A stretch of 64,000 nt of DNA from Carboxylicivirga sediminis (GCF_018156225.1 NZ_JAGTAR010000028.1:19715-83714), one strand, 5' to 3'; shown: positions 38,920 to 48,667, counted from the first letter of the stretch. Made by a program: numbers and translations. Notes: generated from the sequence alone by a model not told the origin.

Positions 38920-39714
38920 ATGCAAATATTATACTTTACAGCCACTGGAAACAGTTTACACATCGCCAAATCGTTAGGTGGAGAATTACTTTCTATCCCA
39001 CAAATGATTAAAGCAGGAAGGTACGATTTTACCGACGATAAAATTGGTATTGTTTTCCCGCTTCATGCCTGGGGAGTACCCTCTTATGTGGTTGATTTCT
39101 TGAAAAAAGTAACTTTTAACAGCAATTATCTTTTTGCTGTAACAACCTATGGCATATACTCCGGTGCAGTAGCAAAACATTTAACCGACATTGGTAATGA
39201 GGCAGGATTCTGGTTTGACTATATCAATAGAATAAAGATGGTAGACAACTATTTACCTACCTTTGATATGAAGAAAGAGATGGAAAAGGAGCCTAAAAAG
39301 CAGATTGAAAAACAACTGGCAGCGGTTAAATCAGATATTGATGCTTCTAAAAAATGGATTTTAAAAGAATCGTTCATAGATAAAGCCATGTTTAATTATA
39401 TGGCCAAAAGAGGGAACAAACCTTTTAATGAGAAGCGTTTAAAAGTTCATGTATATGGCGAAGGAATTGAAAATTACATGTATATAGAAGATAGCTGTAC
39501 ACAATGTGGAATGTGTGCCAAAGTATGTCCGGTTGATAATATAAAGATGGACACTGAAAATGGAAAGATTGTTTTAAGCGATAAGTGTTTTATGTGTTTT
39601 GCCTGTATACATCACTGCCCATCAAACGCCATTCATATTAAAGGAGAAGTTAATAGCAATAGATTTAGGAATAGTAACATAAAGCTAAGTGAAATTGTTA
39701 AAGCCAATAGTTAG
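38920..39714 (+). CDS. EFR1-family flavodoxin-ferredoxin fusion protein
   Basis: This 264-residue protein joins an N-terminal flavodoxin-like domain (YFTATGNSLHIAKSL at 4-18; VFPLHAWGVPSY near 46) with a C-terminal ferredoxin having two 4Fe-4S motifs: CTQCGMCAKVCP (about 190) and CFMCFACIHHCP (about 220). It should transfer electrons in the cytoplasm. The EFR1 family is widespread but its partners are poorly known. The neighbouring SDR and AraC regulator suggest it feeds or draws electrons from a local oxidoreductase, which is inference. Confidence 0.85.
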   Translation: MQILYFTATGNSLHIAKSLGGELLSIPQMIKAGRYDFTDDKIGIVFPLHAWGVPSYVVDFLKKVTFNSNYLFAVTTYGIYSGAVAKHLTDIGNEAGFWFDYINRIKMVDNYLPTFDMKKEMEKEPKKQIEKQLAAVKSDIDASKKWILKESFIDKAMFNYMAKRGNKPFNEKRLKVHVYGEGIENYMYIEDSCTQCGMCAKVCPVDNIKMDTENGKIVLSDKCFMCFACIHHCPSNAIHIKGEVNSNRFRNSNIKLSEIVKANS

Positions 39715-39796
39715 CGTTTAATTATTCATATAATCTTATCAAGAACTATAAAAATGGCCAAAGTTGTTCTTGTAATGTCACATTAAATTTTGGGTA

Positions 39797-40720
39797 ATGA
39801 ATCATATAAACTTTAAAAATATTACGGAATTTAGTAAGGCTCAGCACTTACCTGAACCTGAGAATCCACTTTTTAGCATTGGAAATAAAACGTTAAATGC
39901 TGATGAAGTGCATAATTGCGTCGCTTCAAACGAAGAAGTTAGCTATACTAACCAGTTTTATCTTATCAGCCTTAAAAACATAGTTTCGGGCGAGATAATT
40001 TATGGTAGAACAAAGTACGACTGCAGCACCGGAACCTTATTGTTTTCTGCACCGAATCAAACCTACACAGTAAAAGACATTGTGGTTAGTTCAGAATCGT
40101 GGTTTATAGCTTTTCACGAAGATTTTATTCGCGGACTCGATATACAAAAGCGAATGAAGAAGTATAATTTTTTCAACTACAACGTAAATGAGGCCTTGCA
40201 CCTTTCTCCTAAAGAAGAAAAAATTATCAAACTTATTTTTAAAGGGATTGAAGCAGAATATAATAACAACCAGGATGAGTTTAGTAAAGGAATTATTCTT
40301 TCGCATCTTGAAGCTTTACTAAAATATGCCGACCGTTTTTATAAGCGTCAGTTCTTGAACCGTAAGGAAATTAATAAAGCGCTGTTTACACGTTTCAAGG
40401 AAATACTGGATGCTTATTTCGATTCGAACCAACTGGAAGAGAAAGGAATACCAACGGTTGAATGGCTGGCAGGCCAGTTAGGAGTTAGTCACCGATATAT
40501 GCGCGATACTATAAAGGCCGAAACAGGTAAAACAGCCATTGACCAAATTAATTGGTATTTAGTTGAAGAAGCCAAGAATTTACTTCTGTCCCCCAATACT
40601 TCAATCTCGGAAACAGCCTATAAATTGGGCTTTGAGTACCCTCAGTATTTTTCACGGCTGTTTAAGAAAAAAACCGGCATGAGCCCGAAAGAGTATATTG
40701 CGAATCCTTCAAATAATTAA
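39797..40720 (+). CDS. AraC-family transcriptional regulator
   Basis: This 307-residue protein has an N-terminal cupin-like ligand region (about 20-120), a helical linker and a C-terminal double helix-turn-helix (about 205-305: WLAGQLGVSHRYMRDTIKAE and SISETAYKLGFEYPQYFSRLFKKKTGMSPKEY). It follows the SDR-EFR1 genes on the same strand after 82 bp. In many bacteria AraC regulators control a neighbouring SDR gene, so local control is likely. It is not the expected regulator of the alginate genes, which have their own GntR protein. Confidence 0.88.
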   Translation: MNHINFKNITEFSKAQHLPEPENPLFSIGNKTLNADEVHNCVASNEEVSYTNQFYLISLKNIVSGEIIYGRTKYDCSTGTLLFSAPNQTYTVKDIVVSSESWFIAFHEDFIRGLDIQKRMKKYNFFNYNVNEALHLSPKEEKIIKLIFKGIEAEYNNNQDEFSKGIILSHLEALLKYADRFYKRQFLNRKEINKALFTRFKEILDAYFDSNQLEEKGIPTVEWLAGQLGVSHRYMRDTIKAETGKTAIDQINWYLVEEAKNLLLSPNTSISETAYKLGFEYPQYFSRLFKKKTGMSPKEYIANPSNN

Positions 40721-41044
40721 TCAACTGTGAAAAGTGAAACAGCCATGTTGACCAAATTGCAATATTTAAGGATTATGAACCTTCTCAACTCTAAATACCC
40801 TATCGTTGTAAGAAAGCTTTTCAAAAGCACCTGTTAAACACATCAATAGACTGACCATTTGCAAATCCTCTATAATTAAAAGGCCACCCGAAGGCAGCCT
40901 TTTGATGTGAATAAATCACAATACACAAACAAAATTACAGGTTAAATCAAAAATCATATAAATAACAACAGAAGCAACTTAACCAATCGCTAAATGAAAC
41001 AAGCTGCCCCAGTGTTATCTTTCGAACTACTATTTTTTACCTTC
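40721..41044. other. 324-bp convergent intergenic region
   Basis: It lies between the rightward AraC gene and the leftward alginate operon end. A hairpin AAAAGGC / GCCTTTT at 40878-40903 is a possible bidirectional terminator. No gene is seen. Confidence 0.55.
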
Positions 41045-41713
41045 TTACTTCAACTTATGCACAATAGCAATTGCTTTTTTTACCGTTTCGGTCAATGATG
41101 CATAGTTACCTGAAGCGATTACTTCTTTGCTAATCAGTTGTGACCCCATCCCCACACAATGAACGCCGGCCTTAAACCAGCGACTCAGGTTTTCTTCGGT
41201 TGGCTCCACACCGCCAGTTGGCATAATGCTCGACCATGGACAAGGCCCTTTTACGGCTTTTACAAATTCGGGCCCGCCAACCTGTTGCCCCGGGAAGATC
41301 TTCACTACCTCGGCTCCCAACTCTTCGGCTTTTGAGATTTCACTCAACGAACCACAACCTGGCGACCAGCTAACTTTACGTCGGTTACACATTTTAGCCA
41401 TCTCCTCGTTTAAGATTGGCGACACAATAAAATCGGCCCCCAACTGCATATATAATGCCGTGGTAGCTGCATCGATAATGGAGCCTACACCCATGGCCAT
41501 TTCAGGTAACTCCTGCCGCACATACTTAGTTAACTCACCAAACACCTCGTGGGCAAAATCACCGCGGTTGGTAAATTCAAACACACGGGCACCACCTTCG
41601 TAACAAGCTTTTAGCACTTGCTTACAAATTTCCACATCGGCATGATAGAAAACCGGTACAATACCTGTTTCTTTCATTTTGAGGGAAACGTCTATTCTTG
41701 AAAATTTTGACAT
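41045..41713 (-). CDS. eda: KDPG/KHG aldolase
   Basis: This 222-residue class I aldolase splits 2-keto-3-deoxy-6-phosphogluconate into pyruvate and glyceraldehyde 3-phosphate, the last step of alginate monomer catabolism. E46 in FEFTNR, the Schiff-base lysine K138 in AEVVKIFPG, and the phosphate-binding MPTGGVEPT (about 164-172) are all present. It is the last gene of the leftward catabolic run, 74 bp after kdgK. Length is normal. A role with galactonate-type KDPGal cannot be excluded, but context favours KDPG. Confidence 0.92.
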   Translation of the reverse strand: MSKFSRIDVSLKMKETGIVPVFYHADVEICKQVLKACYEGGARVFEFTNRGDFAHEVFGELTKYVRQELPEMAMGVGSIIDAATTALYMQLGADFIVSPILNEEMAKMCNRRKVSWSPGCGSLSEISKAEELGAEVVKIFPGQQVGGPEFVKAVKGPCPWSSIMPTGGVEPTEENLSRWFKAGVHCVGMGSQLISKEVIASGNYASLTETVKKAIAIVHKLK

Positions 41714-41724
41714 AACTCAGTTGT

Positions 41725-41778
41725 TAGATAGTAGTCAGTGGTCGGTAGAATTGTACTACTGACTAATAACTACTGACC
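41725..41778. repeat. Low-complexity hairpin between kdgK and eda
   Basis: Repeats of AGTAGTCAGT on one arm face TACTACTGACTAATAACTACTGAC on the other, forming an imperfect stem-loop. The same wording (ACTACTGACTAATAACTACT) recurs at 63853-63890. It may affect mRNA stability between the two genes. Confidence 0.5.
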
Positions 41779-41787
41779 ATATACTTT

Positions 41788-42819
41788 TTATCTGCTCACA
41801 CGACCTGAAGCATCACCACTCATTAGTTTCTCCACTTCGGCAACCGTTACACGGTTGTAGTCACCGTAAACTGTATGCTTTAAGCAAGAGGCTGCCACCG
41901 CAAAATTCAGGGCTGACTGCAAATCATCTTTGCAGGTTAACAGGCCATAAATTAAGCCGCCCATAAACGAGTCACCACCACCAACACGATCAACAATGTG
42001 AGTTATTTCGTAGCTAGGCGATTTGTAAAGCGTTTCTCCATCATACAGTACACCAGCCCAGCTATTATGATTGGCACTGTGCGAACCACGAAGGGTCGTA
42101 ATCACTTTCTTCACTCGAGGGAATTTTGCCATGATTTTCTGGGACACTGACAGGTAGGCTTCTGCTTCCACATGTCCGCCTGTTACGTCAACACCCTCCG
42201 GATGAATATCCAGAGCCATGGCCGCATCTTCTTCGTTACCTAGTACAACATCACAACCAGCCACTAAATCAGGCATTACTTCGCCTGCTGTTTTACCGTA
42301 TTTCCACAGGTTTTTACGGTAGTTGATATCAGTCGAGACTGTGATACCTCGTTTGTTGGCCGCTTTAATGGCTTCCAAGCAAACATCGGCAGCCGACTGT
42401 GAGATAGCTGGTGTTATACCCGTCCAATGAAACCAGTTGGCTCCGTCAAACACTATATCCCAGTCTATCATACCACTCTCAATCTCAGAAATGGCTGAAT
42501 GGGCACGGTCGTAAACCACCTTACTGGCGCGACTAACGGCTCCTGTTTCCAAGAAATAAATACCCATGCGGTCGCCACCATAAACAATATCGCTGGTATC
42601 GACACCTAAACCGCGCAATTGCTGAACGCACGATTGAGCAATGTCATTCTCAGGCAAGCGCGTGATAAAACTCACAGAAATACCGTAGTTTGCCAGGGAT
42701 ACGGCTACGTTTCCTTCTCCTCCGCCAAAAGTGGCTGTAAATTCATCGGTTTGATTAAATCGTTTATATCCCGGTGTTGCTAAACGCAACATGATTTCTC
42801 CAAATGTTACAACTTTCAT
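41788..42819 (-). CDS. kdgK: 2-keto-3-deoxygluconate kinase (PfkB family)
   Basis: This 343-residue sugar kinase phosphorylates KDG to KDPG with ATP. PfkB features are clear: the N-terminal GGGEGNVAVSLANYG (about 32-46), DINYRKNLW near 164, and the C-terminal catalytic block DRVGGGDSFMGGLIYGL with the general-base Asp. It sits between the TSUP permease gene (174 bp upstream) and the aldolase gene, as expected for alginate catabolism. Confidence 0.92.
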   Translation of the reverse strand: MKVVTFGEIMLRLATPGYKRFNQTDEFTATFGGGEGNVAVSLANYGISVSFITRLPENDIAQSCVQQLRGLGVDTSDIVYGGDRMGIYFLETGAVSRASKVVYDRAHSAISEIESGMIDWDIVFDGANWFHWTGITPAISQSAADVCLEAIKAANKRGITVSTDINYRKNLWKYGKTAGEVMPDLVAGCDVVLGNEEDAAMALDIHPEGVDVTGGHVEAEAYLSVSQKIMAKFPRVKKVITTLRGSHSANHNSWAGVLYDGETLYKSPSYEITHIVDRVGGGDSFMGGLIYGLLTCKDDLQSALNFAVAASCLKHTVYGDYNRVTVAEVEKLMSGDASGRVSR

Positions 42820-42993
42820 AATACAATTTGTTGTTTAGAAAATAAACACAGAGACACTGAGGCACTGAGTTTATTTTTATTAAAGGAACTTTGCGACTTC
42901 ATGATTAACGGCTATAAGCCAAAGCACAATTATTTTTACATTTACTATTGCATAACAGATCTCTGCGATCATTTGCTTAATCTGCGTGAGGTT

Positions 42994-43740
42994 CTAAAAC
43001 ACCCACAACTTAATAGCCATCAAAACAATAGCTGCTAACACAATACGTTTGATCCACTTATCGCCTTTATTGACCGAGAAATGGCTGCCTAACCAACCGC
43101 CAGTAGCACTTCCAATGGCCAGTATAGAGCCGGCTTTCCAGTCAATCATGCCTTCGTAGATAAATACCCCCAAAGCTGCAACGGTGTAGATTAATGCCAC
43201 TGTCACTTTTAAACTATTGGTCTTAACCAGTGAAAATCCATTGATTTTAACCAATGCCAGCATCATAATAAAGCCAATGCCAGCGTGTAAAAAACCGCCA
43301 TAGATACCAATCAGAAAAAAAGCAAGGTAAGCCACTATTCTTCGATTCTTACTTAGGTTTTCTCCTTGCAAACTTTGGTAAGATGGATTAAAAGCCATTA
43401 AAATAGCCACCACCATCATCACAACAGACAAGATGCGGTTAAACAGTTTAGCAGGTATATCAACCGCAATATGGGCACCAATAACAGCACCCATGAGTGC
43501 GATACAACCCAAAACAACACCAAACTTCCCGGGCGATACGTTTTTCGCTTTAAAATTGCTGACTGCCACAATGTTTTGCGCCAGCAGCGCAATTCGATTG
43601 CTTCCGTTAGCAATGGCCGGAGGAAGACCTAAGAAAATCATCAAAGGCAATGTGATGAGTGAGCCTCCTCCGGCCACTACATTAATGAATCCGGCGCCAA
43701 CACCCGCCAGCACCAGAATCACATAGTTTACTAAATCCAA
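42994..43740 (-). CDS. TSUP (TauE/SafE)-family membrane permease
   Basis: This 248-residue protein has about eight hydrophobic helices and the twofold TSUP pattern, beginning AGVGAGFINVVAGGGSLITLPLM and, in the second half, GIYGGFLHAGIGF. The family exports or imports small anions such as sulfite, sulfoacetate or other organic acids. It lies 46 bp after the DEH reductase gene, inside the alginate run, where such a permease is not a standard member. It might move a pathway acid or a counter-ion. The substrate is not readable from sequence. Confidence 0.85.
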   Translation of the reverse strand: MDLVNYVILVLAGVGAGFINVVAGGGSLITLPLMIFLGLPPAIANGSNRIALLAQNIVAVSNFKAKNVSPGKFGVVLGCIALMGAVIGAHIAVDIPAKLFNRILSVVMMVVAILMAFNPSYQSLQGENLSKNRRIVAYLAFFLIGIYGGFLHAGIGFIMMLALVKINGFSLVKTNSLKVTVALIYTVAALGVFIYEGMIDWKAGSILAIGSATGGWLGSHFSVNKGDKWIKRIVLAAIVLMAIKLWVF

Positions 43741-43786
43741 AATAAAAAAACCTGTCGCAGCTCATTAACTGCACCTATTCTATTAA

Positions 43787-44548
43787 TTAAATGCCTAATG
43801 CTTGTCCGCCACCAATCTGAATGGTTTCAGCCGTGATAAACGACGCATCTTTGCTGGCTAAGAATGAAACTACAGATGCTACTTCTTCGGGCTGTCCCAG
43901 TCGTCCCAACAAAATATTGTTCTTCCACGAAGCAAAAACTTCCGGTTTTGTCTCTTTAATCTGGGCATGGAAAGGTGTGTCAATCGTACCAGGAGATACG
44001 GCATTAACACGGATTTCATACTCGGCTAAATCCTTCGCTAGAGCACGTGTAATGGCATGAACACCGGCTTTTGATGTACCATAAATACCGGCACCTGGTC
44101 CACCTGCATTCCAACCAGCATTTGATGTATAGTTGATGATAGAAGCATTCTCACCCTTCTTAAGGAATGGGATAGCTGCGCGAGACGCGTAGAATACTGA
44201 ATCAAGGTTCAAAGCCATAACGAAGCGGTAAAACTCAGTTGTCATCTCTTCGAAACGCTGACGGCCACCAAGACCACCGGCGTTGTTTACCAACACATCA
44301 ATACGACCGTATTTTTCACCGATGGCTGTGATATTTTTCGTTACTGCTTCTTCGTTAGTTACATCAAAACCAACATACTCAGCCGTAATCCCTTCTGCAG
44401 ATAATTCTTTCACTTTTTCAGCTCCAGCCGCGTCTTCAATACCATTTAGCACAACGGTAAATCCATCTTTACCCAAACGTTTAGCCACTTCAAAACCAAT
44501 TCCGCCTGTTGCACCTGTTACGATTGCTACCTTATTATTTGAACTCAT
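43787..44548 (-). CDS. DEH reductase (SDR), alginate monomer pathway
   Basis: This 253-residue classical SDR has TGATGGIG at 11-18, NNAGG near 89, the catalytic Ser in INYTSNAGW and Tyr-x-x-x-Lys in GIYGTSKAG, and the C-terminal ETIQIGGGQALGI. In alginate loci an SDR in this place reduces 4-deoxy-L-erythro-5-hexoseulose uronate (DEH) to 2-keto-3-deoxygluconate with NAD(P)H. By sequence alone it could also be KduD-like; the PL6/PL17/KdgF neighbours favour DEH. Spacing to the MFS gene is 88 bp. Confidence 0.85.
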   Translation of the reverse strand: MSSNNKVAIVTGATGGIGFEVAKRLGKDGFTVVLNGIEDAAGAEKVKELSAEGITAEYVGFDVTNEEAVTKNITAIGEKYGRIDVLVNNAGGLGGRQRFEEMTTEFYRFVMALNLDSVFYASRAAIPFLKKGENASIINYTSNAGWNAGGPGAGIYGTSKAGVHAITRALAKDLAEYEIRVNAVSPGTIDTPFHAQIKETKPEVFASWKNNILLGRLGQPEEVASVVSFLASKDASFITAETIQIGGGQALGI

Positions 44549-44636
44549 TGTTTTTCGTTTTTATAGTTTTATCTTTCGTTTTTTATATGCCATGATAGTG
44601 GGCGCTTAACGGGCCTTCGAGCGCCTCTATCATTTT

Positions 44637-45902
44637 TTATTTTTCTTCTACAGACTTAATTTCTTTTGCGAAATAATAGATGGCGCCAACACCAAGTGGC
44701 ACAAACACAGCTATCATCACAAATATTGGGGTGTATGAAATCTCCGAGATAATCGGTACCAGGAAGTTCATTACAATAACAGAGAACACACCAACTGTGC
44801 CTCCCAATCCGGCTAATGAACCTACTGATTTACCACTAAATAAATCACTTGGAATAGTTTGCACATTACTGATAGCAAACTGGAATCCAAATAACACCAA
44901 GGCTACAATTCCAACAAACTTTTCCGGTGTATCAGCAAATAGAATCGTTACAACCAATCCCAAGAACATAAGCGCGGCTCCAATAATAATGGTTGTTTTG
45001 CGTGCACGGTTAACCGAGTGGCCTTTCGACATAAGCTTGCCAGAATACCAACCACCGGCAATACTTCCTATGGCTGCTCCTACATAAGGCACCCAGGCAA
45101 AAAATCCGATTTGCTTCACATCAAAGCCATAAACGTCGGCTAAATAAAGCGGCATCCAGCCAACAAACAGCCACCAGATGGGTTCCAGAAAGAAGCGTCC
45201 GATTAACACCGACCATGATTCCTTATAGCGTAAAATCTGAGCAATACTTTTACCCTTTGCAGATGTATCCTGATCGGCCTTATGCTGTCCTGATTTAATG
45301 TAATCACGCTCCAAGTCAGTCATCCAGGGATGTTTATCAACACCTTGCCGATTAATGATTAACCATGGAATTAACCAGATTAAACCAAATGAACCAACAA
45401 ACATAAAGGTCACTTTCCAGCCAAATGCTGCCCATAGAATGGCAATCAAGGGCGGTGCCACAACAGAACCTACAGATGCTCCGGCATTAAAAATGCCCTG
45501 TGCAATCGCTCTTTCTTTAATGGGGAACCATTCGGCATTACTTTTTGCCGCTCCGGGCCAGTTACCTGCTTCACCCAAACCAAGTGTAACACGTAGAAAG
45601 CTGAATGACAGAATACCACGAGCCATTGAGTGAAAGAAGGAGGACAAGCCCCAAACAATAATCACCACCACATAGCCCATCCGTGTTCCAATCTTATCAA
45701 ACAATTTACCCGACACCGACTGACCAACAGCATAAGCTACCATAAACACGTTCAGAATCAAGGCATAATCATTCTTTGTCATACCTAAATCTTCAGCAAT
45801 GCTTGGCCACATAATAGCCAGTGCGCTTCTATCGATATAGTTGATAATGGTGGCTAATCCAATTAGTCCAATAATCCACCACCGTAGTCCTTTTAACTTC
45901 AT
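44637..45902 (-). CDS. MFS hexuronate-type transporter
   Basis: This is a 12-helix MFS permease of the anion:cation symporter group (ExuT-like). Signature pieces include NYIDRSALAI near 20-30, the loop GKLFDKIGTRMGY and RVTLGLGEAGNWPGAAK. It should import unsaturated uronates or oligo-alginate products across the inner membrane. I set the start at the ATG at 45902 (421 residues); an upstream in-frame ATG at 45962 would place 20 residues translated from a hairpin of low-complexity DNA before the first helix, which is unlikely. Confidence 0.9.
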   Translation of the reverse strand: MKLKGLRWWIIGLIGLATIINYIDRSALAIMWPSIAEDLGMTKNDYALILNVFMVAYAVGQSVSGKLFDKIGTRMGYVVVIIVWGLSSFFHSMARGILSFSFLRVTLGLGEAGNWPGAAKSNAEWFPIKERAIAQGIFNAGASVGSVVAPPLIAILWAAFGWKVTFMFVGSFGLIWLIPWLIINRQGVDKHPWMTDLERDYIKSGQHKADQDTSAKGKSIAQILRYKESWSVLIGRFFLEPIWWLFVGWMPLYLADVYGFDVKQIGFFAWVPYVGAAIGSIAGGWYSGKLMSKGHSVNRARKTTIIIGAALMFLGLVVTILFADTPEKFVGIVALVLFGFQFAISNVQTIPSDLFSGKSVGSLAGLGGTVGVFSVIVMNFLVPIISEISYTPIFVMIAVFVPLGVGAIYYFAKEIKSVEEK

Positions 45903-45919
45903 AGTATTAATTTTAGAAG

Positions 45920-45968
45920 TGAGAGGTGAGAGGTGAGAAATGAGCATCCACTCACCTCTCACCTCTCA
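45920..45968. repeat. Perfect 18-bp inverted repeat between kdgF and MFS gene
   Basis: TGAGAGGTGAGAGGTGAG at 45920-45937 is exactly complementary to 45951-45968, with a 13-base loop. There is no T-run, so a terminator is not favoured; an mRNA processing or stability hairpin is plausible. It is built from GAGAGGT repeats like low-complexity DNA at 63.7 kb. Confidence 0.75.
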
Positions 45969-45982
45969 TCTCTATTTTTTCT

Positions 45983-46357
45983 TTATTTTTTGTCTCCAAA
46001 ATATGAAACGCCATCGCCACTGAGGAAATCCTCGCGTACCGGGCTAAACACATCGATAAGAATACCAGGCTCTAAACAAAGGGCGCCGTGCACTAAATTT
46101 GGTTCGATGTAAACACCATCCCCCGCTTCAACTATCTGCTTGTCACCGTCGATGGTAAACTCAAACTTACCCGAAGCCACGTAAGTAGCCTGTGTATGAA
46201 AATGGTCATGTGGCGTGCCTTCTGCCCCTTTTTCAAACTTCACCTGCACCATCATTATCTGGTTGTCCCAGCCCAGAAACTTACGTGATACACCACCACC
46301 TAAATCTTCCCATTCCATCTTTTGAGTCAGTATAAACTTTTCGCTAAATCGTTTCAT
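45983..46357 (-). CDS. kdgF: KdgF cupin: unsaturated uronate ring-opening enzyme
   Basis: This 124-residue single-domain cupin matches KdgF, which speeds conversion of 4,5-unsaturated monouronates from alginate or pectin lyases into linear ketouronate (DEH). Metal-binding residues are visible in the PHDHFHTQATYV segment (H50, H52, H54, Q56) and H90 in NLVHGA; LGGGVSRKFLGWDNQIM at the start and LIDVFSPVREDFL at the end are family-like. It lies between the PL17 and MFS genes, joining extracellular cleavage to the cytoplasmic pathway. Confidence 0.9.
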   Translation of the reverse strand: MKRFSEKFILTQKMEWEDLGGGVSRKFLGWDNQIMMVQVKFEKGAEGTPHDHFHTQATYVASGKFEFTIDGDKQIVEAGDGVYIEPNLVHGALCLEPGILIDVFSPVREDFLSGDGVSYFGDKK

Positions 46358-46387
46358 AATTCTCTGTTTTAATATTTTACGGTTGTT

Positions 46388-48607
46388 TTATTTAAATAAT
46401 TGGCACACACCAGTCCAGTTGTACTCCTGTCCATTGGCCATTAACTGATGCGATGCTGATTGGTCATTACTATTATTGCAGATGGCGAACACCACCTTAC
46501 TCTCATTGGCAAATGCCAGCTGAACAAGTGTGTATTCGCTATTATTAATTAAAGTCTTAATTTCAGCAACATGCCCTTTTAAGCCACTGACCAGCTCGGT
46601 AACCGGATGCTTATTCCCATGTGCTTCAATGGCTGAAGCAAATAGGGTGCTGGCTGTTTTATCTCTTTCAAAAATGACGGCTGGTTCATTGCGCAGGCTG
46701 AATTCCGGATCGCCTGCACCAATGCGTGTCAATAGCAGTTTATCATTGGTTTGTGCTTCGGTGGTCAATGTATAAAAGCGATCCTCATTTAACCACACAA
46801 AACGATTCGTTCCTTCAGTCATTAAACCTTCTGCAGTTTGCCAGAGATGCTGGTAACCATCGTTTTTTCCCATTGCTTGCAAAGCTGTTGTTTCGGCCTT
46901 GTAGTCCACATTGGTATGCATCATCTGCCCCTTGTAATAATAAGGCAAATGATACTTGTGTTGCGCTTCAGATTCAACACGGTATAAATCCAGGATAATT
47001 GCATCTTCCGATACCTCCGGAAGGTTCAGTAAAGCAATAGTGCGATGCATGTTCACGCCTTCGTAAGCCTTATTTTCCTTGGCACTCATCACCTTCACAT
47101 CCTCTTTTGATGCATCAAACACCCAAGGTTCTGAATGGTGTGATGAAGCAGTCTTCACGTTTCCTTCCGACTGTGAGTCTTTATCAACCACTAAGGTGTT
47201 ATGTGCAATGGTCTGACGCGCCCAGGTTTTATTCTCCGGCAAATAACGTCCTCCGTGCTTATATTCCACATTAACATAGCGGGCTGCACCGTAATCTTGC
47301 AAAATCTCTTTGCCCTGGTCGTAAAAAGAAATGGTTAAACGGTCGAAATGCCCGTGCCCCATCCCTTGCGAGGCGTATTTCATGGTCACCGTCTGGCTGT
47401 TTTTGCCAGAATTGGAACGCAAAACGCCAAAAGCTCCCTGCTTACCCTCCGGTCCATCTCTAAACTCTTTCGACTCCCATTTAAACAGCCTGGCTTCACC
47501 ATTGGCAATGGCGCGAGCTACTTTTAAACCTGCCTCGCAGATAATCACTTCACCTTGCTGCCGGGCGATGCTTAACAGTTCCTTTTGCGATTCATCCAAG
47601 CCATAGACAAAATCAACCGCATGCACCAATGACGTTGACATATACGACATGCTTTTCAGCGCATCATTAATGGGGAAAAATTGCCCGTTGGTATTAGTTA
47701 GCTGCAAAGTTGTTAAAGCCGCCTTTTGTAATATATTATCACGATACTCAAAAATCTTCATCTCCGGACGGTTGTTATCAATGGCCTGTGCAAACAACAA
47801 ATAGGGCAACATGGCATAACGCTGATAATAGGGTCCTTCGGTATAATAGCCATCGGGCGAGAACAATTGCGTTAGCTGTACCAGAAAACCCGCACCAACC
47901 TCTTCTTTTGGGCCTGTTTCAACGCCATTGAAAGCGCGATTGACCAATTCCTCATTATCAATGGCAAAACCTGTCATGCCTACAGCTGCTGCCGCCCATA
48001 CTCCGTGATTGTGCACGCGATTGAATACTTTTGGATTCTCAACCGATAAAAAATCAGCATATGGCACTAATAGCTCATTTTCAATCAATTCTTTTTGCTC
48101 CGCAGTTAATATCCCAGCGATGCAATCGTAAGCCTGACTCACATATACTAACCAAACTGCCTCGTTTAGTTGCTGCCAGAACAAACGACCTGGTGCATAC
48201 GATGCTTTGACCGGATGCACCTCTAATGTTGGATACAATTCGGCATATGCCAATAACATATCGCGCACATAATTGGCAAAACGAGCTTCGCCAGTCACTT
48301 GCCACAACACGCCAGCCCCATACATATTCATGTAGTTCTGCTTATGTCGCAGATGCGTGTAGCCGCCAGCCGGATCTTTGGGTATTGGCACCTCTATACC
48401 ATTCATCATTTCCAATTCAACATTCTTCTGCAAACCGTCAATCGACTGTTTCAACAATGGCAGATGTGCCTGCTCGGCACGAATGGCTTTTACTGCTTCA
48501 CCCGTTAAAATGACATTGGGATAATGGGTACTATCCGGCTCGCTGTCACAAGCAACGAACCAAATAGCAACCATTACAATCCAGATATTTTTGATAATCT
48601 TATTCAT
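46388..48607 (-). CDS. PL17 alginate lyase lipoprotein (oligo-alginate lyase)
   Basis: This exolyase of polysaccharide lyase family 17 releases unsaturated monouronate from alginate oligomers. I choose the ATG at 48607 (739 residues): it gives MNKIIKNIWIVMVAIWFVAC, a good lipoprotein signal with Cys20; the longer reading from 48643 has 12 residues of no use before it. The N-terminal alpha-toroid has RVHNHGVW with N200/H201, the position of the Asn-His pair of the well studied Alg17C, and GYYTEGPYYQRYA with candidate catalytic tyrosines. The C-terminal heparinase II/III-like beta-sheet domain has GMGHGHFDRLTISFY. It is likely periplasmic or surface anchored, 30 bp before kdgF. Confidence 0.9.
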   Translation of the reverse strand: MNKIIKNIWIVMVAIWFVACDSEPDSTHYPNVILTGEAVKAIRAEQAHLPLLKQSIDGLQKNVELEMMNGIEVPIPKDPAGGYTHLRHKQNYMNMYGAGVLWQVTGEARFANYVRDMLLAYAELYPTLEVHPVKASYAPGRLFWQQLNEAVWLVYVSQAYDCIAGILTAEQKELIENELLVPYADFLSVENPKVFNRVHNHGVWAAAAVGMTGFAIDNEELVNRAFNGVETGPKEEVGAGFLVQLTQLFSPDGYYTEGPYYQRYAMLPYLLFAQAIDNNRPEMKIFEYRDNILQKAALTTLQLTNTNGQFFPINDALKSMSYMSTSLVHAVDFVYGLDESQKELLSIARQQGEVIICEAGLKVARAIANGEARLFKWESKEFRDGPEGKQGAFGVLRSNSGKNSQTVTMKYASQGMGHGHFDRLTISFYDQGKEILQDYGAARYVNVEYKHGGRYLPENKTWARQTIAHNTLVVDKDSQSEGNVKTASSHHSEPWVFDASKEDVKVMSAKENKAYEGVNMHRTIALLNLPEVSEDAIILDLYRVESEAQHKYHLPYYYKGQMMHTNVDYKAETTALQAMGKNDGYQHLWQTAEGLMTEGTNRFVWLNEDRFYTLTTEAQTNDKLLLTRIGAGDPEFSLRNEPAVIFERDKTASTLFASAIEAHGNKHPVTELVSGLKGHVAEIKTLINNSEYTLVQLAFANESKVVFAICNNSNDQSASHQLMANGQEYNWTGVCQLFK

Positions 48608-48667
48608 AATTTTTTTGTGCCAAAATAATAAGCTGGTAGCCACTAGAAGCTAGCTGCCAGTTTCGTA

